From the NCBI GenBank assembly GCA_020634935.1, contig JACKAT010000029.1:3688-67687 (forward strand): a DNA stretch of 64,000 nt. The letters run 5' to 3'. The notes beneath the pieces are model-generated. The model saw only the letters and a program-made list of their open reading frames with translations, ran no database searches and was not told where the DNA came from. Origin of the DNA: Anaerolineales bacterium. Its GTDB lineage: Bacteria; Chloroflexota; Anaerolineae; 4572-78; J111. Made by a program: the position numbers and the translations under genes. Positions 59,784 through 64,000 of this stretch are shown here, piece after piece (the first letter of the stretch is position 1; each line of letters starts with the position of its first letter).

Positions 59784-59936
59784 AGTAGGAAGGTGGAGAT
59801 TAGAGTTTGAGTTAGGAGTTTGCGTTGGAGTTTAGAGTTAGAGTTGGAGTTGAGCGTTAGAAAGCGGTGCTACCAAGAGAACTATTAACTCAAACGCCCC
59901 TCACCTAACTCCAACTCCTAACTCCAACTCCAAACT
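59784..59936. repeat. GAGTT/AACTC low-complexity inverted repeat, right flank of the S23 gene
   Basis: Sequences of the type GAGTTTGAGTTAGGAGTTTG occupy 59800-59860 and their complement type CTAACTCCAACTCC occupies 59880-59935. They form a long imperfect hairpin directly after the S23 gene, mirroring the left flank. The right half runs up to the stop codon of the DUF2087 gene. Confidence 0.7.
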
Positions 59937-60360
59937 AATCCGTGTTTTGCTTTTTAAGATAATCCTGCTTCCGGCGCTCGCGATCCAGTTGGGCTTCAAT
60001 AATCACCGCCGCCGGGTCGAGCGTTTCCACATCCGGTTCAAATATATCGAGGCTATCAACGGTTGAGACGTGATAAGTCAGCCCGGCGCTGTCCCGCTGC
60101 ACAAAACCGGCATCGACCAAATAGCGGCGCAGGCTGACGTGATCGATCTCAATCATTTGCCCCACTTCCGTCTGCCATTGGCCCAGCGCCAGATTCAATT
60201 CGGTTTCGGTGTACGATTTGTCCGGATCAAGCGTCAGGGTGATGCTTTTGAACAAAATTTGCTGGTCGCGCAGATTGCGCGGCAGCCCCCGCCCGCCCCC
60301 CTGAGCGCACATCGTTGCCAACCGGCTTTTGAATTCCTTCGAGCTGATCTTTTTTGACAT
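59935..60360 (-). CDS. DUF2087 domain protein
   Basis: The 141-residue protein matches DUF2087: RGLPRNLRDQQILFKSITLTLDPDKSYTETELNLALGQW, then DHVSLRRYLVDAGFVQRDSAGLTYHV. In the family these are the 'lPrk.kk......l...f..g..YtE.EvN..L' and 'D...LRR.LVD.g.l.R...g..Y' blocks. The fold is thought to be winged-helix-like and the domain is often joined to ArsR-type regulators, so DNA binding is plausible. A strong GGAGGTGA ribosome site precedes the ATG. The C-terminal 30 residues are a charged helix. Confidence 0.85.
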   Translation of the reverse strand: MSKKISSKEFKSRLATMCAQGGGRGLPRNLRDQQILFKSITLTLDPDKSYTETELNLALGQWQTEVGQMIEIDHVSLRRYLVDAGFVQRDSAGLTYHVSTVDSLDIFEPDVETLDPAAVIIEAQLDRERRKQDYLKKQNTD

Positions 60361-60412
60361 TGAGTCACCTCCGGCGGTTAATTACGGGGGATATTAGAGT
60401 TTATCGGATTTA

Positions 60413-60498
60413 AGGTGACAGTCGCTTAACACCACTAAATGTCGATCTGGTTTTGCCAATGACGTCCTATATTTAGTCGCCAAAAGTGACTGTCACCT
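60413..60498. repeat. GGTGACAGTCGC-type inverted repeat (diverged copy)
   Basis: AGGTGACAGTCGCTT (60413) and AAGTGACTGTCACCT (ending 60498) form an inverted repeat of the same type as the arms at 31228, 45345 and inside the elements at 8502, 14540 and 43703. The gap 60361-60756 between the DUF2087 gene and the next minus-strand gene holds only this element and no supported ORF. Confidence 0.65.
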
Positions 60499-60756
60499 AT
60501 TTCCGATAATGTCTATTGTATACCCGTTTGCGCTTTTTACCCAGATCAATCCTGATCAAGACCTACGGATTGGCCCCCCGCCTATCTGTCTACAAAATTT
60601 GCCTGGCTGAATCAGCCTCCTATCATCGCTCGACCGGCTCGGTCCGGTTTTCAACGACGCCCGGAGACGGTCGCCCGCCTCCGGGTCTTAAGCGCGAGCC
60701 GTGCTGGAATTTCCCCCCCAAGGAAGAAATCAGGTGGAATTCTAAGCCTCATTCAC

Positions 60757-61071
60757 TCAGGCAACATTAGCGATGACGACCCCTTGGATAAATCCACCAT
60801 ACGGATCATCAAAGACGCCGCTGGCGTCCCGCAGTCCAAAATCAGCCTTGATATTGACCGCATGCGTCGTCACCGACTCAACATCGAGGTCAATGTGAAG
60901 CTGACGAAAGGGACGATCACTGCCGGGTTGGGTAAATTTAGCTTCAAAACCTTTCAGAACGGCTTGGGCCGCTAAAACCTGCTCATTAAAGTTTACCGTT
61001 ATCGATTCGTGACGAATGCCGCCGGACTCCGGATCGAAATTAATGGTGAATTCTTTCATTTTAAGTGTCAT
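60757..61071 (-). CDS. unrecognised small beta-rich protein
   Basis: I do not recognise this 104-residue protein. It has an excellent ribosome site (AAGGAGATATAAC before the ATG), which supports it as a real gene. The sequence alternates hydrophobic and polar residues as in beta-strands (EFTINFDPESGGIRHESITVNF; LHIDLDVESVTTHAVNIKADFGLRD) and ends GFIQGVVIANVA. It has no signal peptide. The plan is like that of small carbohydrate-binding or jelly-roll proteins, but no motif proves it. It stands alone between two gaps. Confidence 0.65.
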   Translation of the reverse strand: MTLKMKEFTINFDPESGGIRHESITVNFNEQVLAAQAVLKGFEAKFTQPGSDRPFRQLHIDLDVESVTTHAVNIKADFGLRDASGVFDDPYGGFIQGVVIANVA

Positions 61072-61305
61072 GTTATATCTCCTTATAATATAGACTAATT
61101 TGTAGCCAATAACTTATATTGATTTGCTCACACCCTATCGCGCTGCAAGCCACGCGCCGATGTATCGTCACGGTTACGCCGGTGCGACGTGGAACGTCGT
61201 TGACCGTGATATAGGCCACCCCCCAGCCGGGCCATTGCCCCGGACAAGCTCACCTCTCTACACAGGGTTGCGGCAGGTTGGAGGCCATTGTAAAGACCAG
61301 TTTTT

Positions 61306-61334
61306 AAGACAAACATTCCAGAATGTGCTATAAT
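61306..61334 (+). promoter_or_regulatory. extended -10 promoter before the STAND NTPase gene
   Basis: TGCTATAAT (61326-61334) is a perfect extended -10 (TGnTATAAT). A palindrome ACATTC-CA-GAATGT (61313-61326) overlaps the spacer and could be an operator. The leader to the start codon at 61476 would be about 135 bases. The remainder of the gap 61072-61475 has no supported ORF. Confidence 0.55.
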
Positions 61335-61475
61335 GAGCCTCGTCCACACTTCAACAACTTAATGTGATGAACTATCCTGGCCGAAAAACTACTCTGCGAC
61401 AATAATATGCAGTTTTCATTCCTAACGAAGGGAATCTAACTCCGAATCGATTCCGTAATCTGGTAAGGGGGGGTA

Positions 61476-64000
61476 ATGGCCCGGTCAGATGAAATATTTG
61501 CCCAATTGCTGACGGAAGGGGTCTATCAGATCAGTTTTCGGGAGATCAAGACGCTCCAGGCGATTCAGGATGAATTGGGTTATGCCCTGGACAAAAAAGG
61601 CGGGGCTTCGATTGAGTATTGGCGGAAGGGGCATGTACCGGCCAAGTTGTCGGATATCGAGAACTTAGCCCGCGAGATTGTTCGCCGTGGCCGGCTCAAA
61701 CGCGACTGGCTCGAAAAATTCTTGGTCAGCGCCGGCCATCCTGCCCCCACGCCGCTGTGCGATCACCTCTTTCCGCCGCCGCAGCCAGCGCCAGCCGAGA
61801 CCACGCCGCCTAAAGCCCCCCTTGGCTTGGATTCGCTTCCGCTCGATAAAATTCCCGAGCCGGCCCCGCTGCCGGCCGGCTCGCTGATGCCCCTGAACAA
61901 GAATCCGCTGTTCGTGGGTCGCCAGGAAGATTTGCTGGCTCTGGCCTCGGCTTTGAAGGCCGGCGGGGCGACCGCTATTAGCCAGGTGGAGACCGCCGCG
62001 GCCACCGGGTTGGGCGGTATCGGCAAAACTCAACTGGCCAGCGAGTTTGTTCATCGCTACGGCCAGTTTTTTGACGGCGGCGTCTTTTGGCTGAGTTTTG
62101 CCGAGGCCAACGCCATTCCAGCCGAAATTGCGGCCTGCGGCGGAGCCGGAGCGTTGGAACTGCGGCTGGACTTTGGCGCCTATCCCCTTAACGACCAGGT
62201 GCGGTTGGTGCAAGCGGCCTGGCAAAGTCCCCGGCCCCGCTTGCTGATTTTTGATAACTGCGAGGACCCGGCTTTGCTGGCCCAGTGGCGGCCACCCAGC
62301 GGCGGCTGTCGCGTATTGGTCACCAGCCGCCGGGGCGATTGGGAATTGGCCCTGGGGGTGAAAACTTTGGCGCTGGGCGTATTGAGCCGGCCCGAGAGTG
62401 TGGCCTTGCTGCGCCAACATTGTCCCGACGCGGATGAGGCTATCCTCGATGCCATCGCCGAAGAATTAGGCGATTTGCCGCTGGCCCTCCATCTGGCCGG
62501 CAGCTATTTATATCGCTACCGGCGCGCCGTCACCCCATCCGGCTATTTGGCGCAGTTGCAAGACCCCCAATTGCTGCACCACCCCTCGCTGCAAAGCGGC
62601 GGCATCTCGCCGACGGGTCACGTCCAGCACGTGGGCCGCACGTTTGCCCTCAGTTACGACCGGCTCGATCCGGCCGACGAAATCGACGCATTGGCCCGGT
62701 CGCTGCTGGTGCGGGTGGCCCATTTTGCCCCCGGTGAGCCAATCTGGTACAAGCTGCTGGTCAAAACGCTGGGTTTGGATCCGGATCGACCGGCCTCGGC
62801 CCTCAAAGCCGACCAGGCTTTTGCCCGTCTGATTGAATTGGGGCTGATTGAAACCGAGCAAGATAAAGTCTTGCGTATGCACCGCCTGGTGGCGGCCTTT
62901 GTCCGCGATGTAGCTAAGGATGAGGTTGAAGCGACGCAGAAAGCGGTCGAGGCGGTTGTGTTCGAGGAGACAGCCCAGGTTAACCGGGCCGGCTTGCCGC
63001 TGCCGCTGTTAGCCTGGCAATTTCATCTACGGTCGGTGGTTGATGTGGCTCAGGCTCGGCAGGATGAAGAGGGGGCCCGGCTGTGTACGGAATTAGGCCA
63101 GCATTTATGGCAAATTGGAGATTATGAGGGCGCGCTGCCCTACTATCAGAAAGCGCTGCAGATTCGAGACAAGCGGTTGGGGCAAGAGCATCTGGCCACC
63201 GCTCAAAGTCTGAATAATCTGGGCCATTTGCTTTATTCTCAGGGTAAGCTGGTTGAAGCGCGATCCTATCTTGAGCAAGCTCTGGCTATTCGAGAGAAAT
63301 TGCTGGGGGAAGATCATATCGACCTGACCGACAGCCTGAACTATTTAGGCCAGTGGTATTACACCCGTAACGACTTCGTAACGGCCAAAGCTATCTTTGA
63401 ACGAGCTGTCGCCATCAGCGCCAATGAGTTAGGCGAAACACACCCACTGACAGGGGAGTTTATTAATAACTTGGGGATGTGTTTTTTGGGATCAAATGAC
63501 TTTGACGGCGCCCTGCCTCATTTGTTACAAGCTCTGATTATCAACGAACAAGCGTTGGGCTCGGAACATCCCGATACGGCGATGAATCTCAACAATATTG
63601 CCTTCGCGCTCTCAAAGGGGGGGCAACAGGCCGAAGCGCAGCCCTATTACGAACGGGCGCTGGCCATCCGGCAAAAAGTTTTGGGCGATGACCATCCTGA
63701 CACCGGCCAATCGCTTAAAAATTTGGGGGCGCTGTTATTAGACCAGGGGAACTTGACCGGGGCGCGCGCCCATCTGGAAGCGGCGCTCCAGGTCTACCAC
63801 AAAGCTTATCATGATCCTCATCCGCGCACGGCGCTTTGTTTGGATGTTCTGGGCGAGTTGTTACAACGCCAGGGCGAGCTGGTTGCCGCCCAAACTTACT
63901 TCGAGCAAGCGCTGGCTATCCGGCAAGCTGCGTTACGGGACGATCATCCCCTGAGAGCCCTTAGCCTCAAAAATTTAGGGCTGCTGTTGGCCTCTCAGGG
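61476..64000 (+). CDS. STAND NTPase: HTH-like N-terminus, NB-ARC domain, TPR array (3' truncated)
   Basis: The frame is open from ATG 61476 to the end of the window (841 codons), so the C-terminus is missing. Residues 1-88 form a helical domain with SIEYWRKGHVPAKLSDIENLAREIVRRG, which I recall at the start of many Chloroflexota NTPases and which may be HTH-like. Residues 90-140 are a Pro-rich linker. The NB-ARC domain covers about 145-480: FVGRQEDLLAL, Walker A GLGGIGKTQLA, RLLIFDNCEDP and GDLPLALHLAGSYL. From about residue 545, TPRs of the kinesin-light-chain type repeat every 42 residues (ALPYYQKALQIRDKRLGQEH; RSYLEQALAIREKLLGEDH). STAND proteins act as signal-triggered switches in regulation or defence. 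The trigger here is unknown. Confidence 0.92.
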   Translation, partial: MARSDEIFAQLLTEGVYQISFREIKTLQAIQDELGYALDKKGGASIEYWRKGHVPAKLSDIENLAREIVRRGRLKRDWLEKFLVSAGHPAPTPLCDHLFPPPQPAPAETTPPKAPLGLDSLPLDKIPEPAPLPAGSLMPLNKNPLFVGRQEDLLALASALKAGGATAISQVETAAATGLGGIGKTQLASEFVHRYGQFFDGGVFWLSFAEANAIPAEIAACGGAGALELRLDFGAYPLNDQVRLVQAAWQSPRPRLLIFDNCEDPALLAQWRPPSGGCRVLVTSRRGDWELALGVKTLALGVLSRPESVALLRQHCPDADEAILDAIAEELGDLPLALHLAGSYLYRYRRAVTPSGYLAQLQDPQLLHHPSLQSGGISPTGHVQHVGRTFALSYDRLDPADEIDALARSLLVRVAHFAPGEPIWYKLLVKTLGLDPDRPASALKADQAFARLIELGLIETEQDKVLRMHRLVAAFVRDVAKDEVEATQKAVEAVVFEETAQVNRAGLPLPLLAWQFHLRSVVDVAQARQDEEGARLCTELGQHLWQIGDYEGALPYYQKALQIRDKRLGQEHLATAQSLNNLGHLLYSQGKLVEARSYLEQALAIREKLLGEDHIDLTDSLNYLGQWYYTRNDFVTAKAIFERAVAISANELGETHPLTGEFINNLGMCFLGSNDFDGALPHLLQALIINEQALGSEHPDTAMNLNNIAFALSKGGQQAEAQPYYERALAIRQKVLGDDHPDTGQSLKNLGALLLDQGNLTGARAHLEAALQVYHKAYHDPHPRTALCLDVLGELLQRQGELVAAQTYFEQALAIRQAALRDDHPLRALSLKNLGLLLASQ

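Noticed and set aside
60516..60770. 84-residue plus-strand ORF in the gap before 60757
   Set aside because: The composition is that of random translation (Arg/Pro/Ser-rich), without a ribosome site or recognisable motif, and it overlaps the end of the better-supported minus-strand gene.
61128..61349. 73-residue minus-strand ORF upstream of the STAND gene
   Set aside because: It covers the promoter region of the STAND gene and has no family-like sequence.
61665..62420. Long minus-strand ORF inside the STAND gene
   Set aside because: It is an antisense shadow of the NB-ARC gene, rich in Gly/Arg/Gln, with no recognisable domain. The plus frame carries intact motifs through the same region.

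Overview
This is a 64 kb stretch of a moderately GC-rich bacterial chromosome, most likely from the phylum Chloroflexota (Anaerolineae/Ardenticatenia-like). That assignment is an inference. It rests on a recurring style of protein: long Pro/Thr linkers, a DUF58 plus transglutaminase pair, a DUF2723 membrane protein, a BTAD regulator, an NB-ARC/TPR protein with a 'YWRKG' N-terminus, a clostripain-like peptidase behind a Gly/Ser-rich cytoplasmic segment, and many small palindromic repeats. No rRNA, tRNA, CRISPR array or intact insertion sequence was found. About 49 protein genes are called, two of them cut by the window edges.

Layout. 1-6.4 kb: the end of a sugar-type solute-binding protein, a DUF2723 membrane protein, a sortase, a B3/B4-domain protein and an arylsulfotransferase-like protein. 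6.6-13.1 kb: a response-regulator/flavin-reductase fusion, a cyclophilin, and a DUF58/transglutaminase pair. 13.2-17.5 kb: a Calx-beta protein and a membrane Ser/Thr kinase. 17.7-21.1 kb: a BTAD regulator, three phasin/PhaE-like proteins and coaD. 21.3-31 kb: an AAA ATPase, an amidase, an NrnA-type phosphoesterase, an FmdB-type zinc ribbon, a PEP/pyruvate-binding protein, a lone PhoB-type effector domain, an RluE-type pseudouridine synthase and a MEMO-family protein. 31.3-36.9 kb: a complete branched-chain amino-acid type ABC transporter operon (substrate-binding protein, livH, livM, livG, livF) followed by a CBS protein. 37.4-43.4 kb: a P-type ATPase, a DUF6714-like protein with an apparent ATA start, and a clostripain-like protease.

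44.1-56.9 kb is the most system-like region. Two NTP_transf_5 nucleotidyltransferases, a PqqD-family protein with a distinctive C-terminal tail and an HPr-kinase-like ATPase are followed, almost without gaps, by GT2, GT2, TPR-GT2-GT2, TPR-GT4, GT2 and SDR genes. A divergent MFS transporter ends the block. The arrangement suggests a peptide-chaperone/kinase module coupled to glycan assembly.

57-64 kb is accessory DNA: six near-identical 123-bp tandem repeats, a 41-bp A/T tandem array, an unrecognised helical protein, a four-helix-bundle (S23) gene set between GAGTT-type inverted repeats, a DUF2087 protein, an unknown small protein, and the start of a large STAND NTPase (NB-ARC plus TPR).

Across the whole window at least four families of small palindromic elements recur between genes, often nested. 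They are the clearest non-coding signal.
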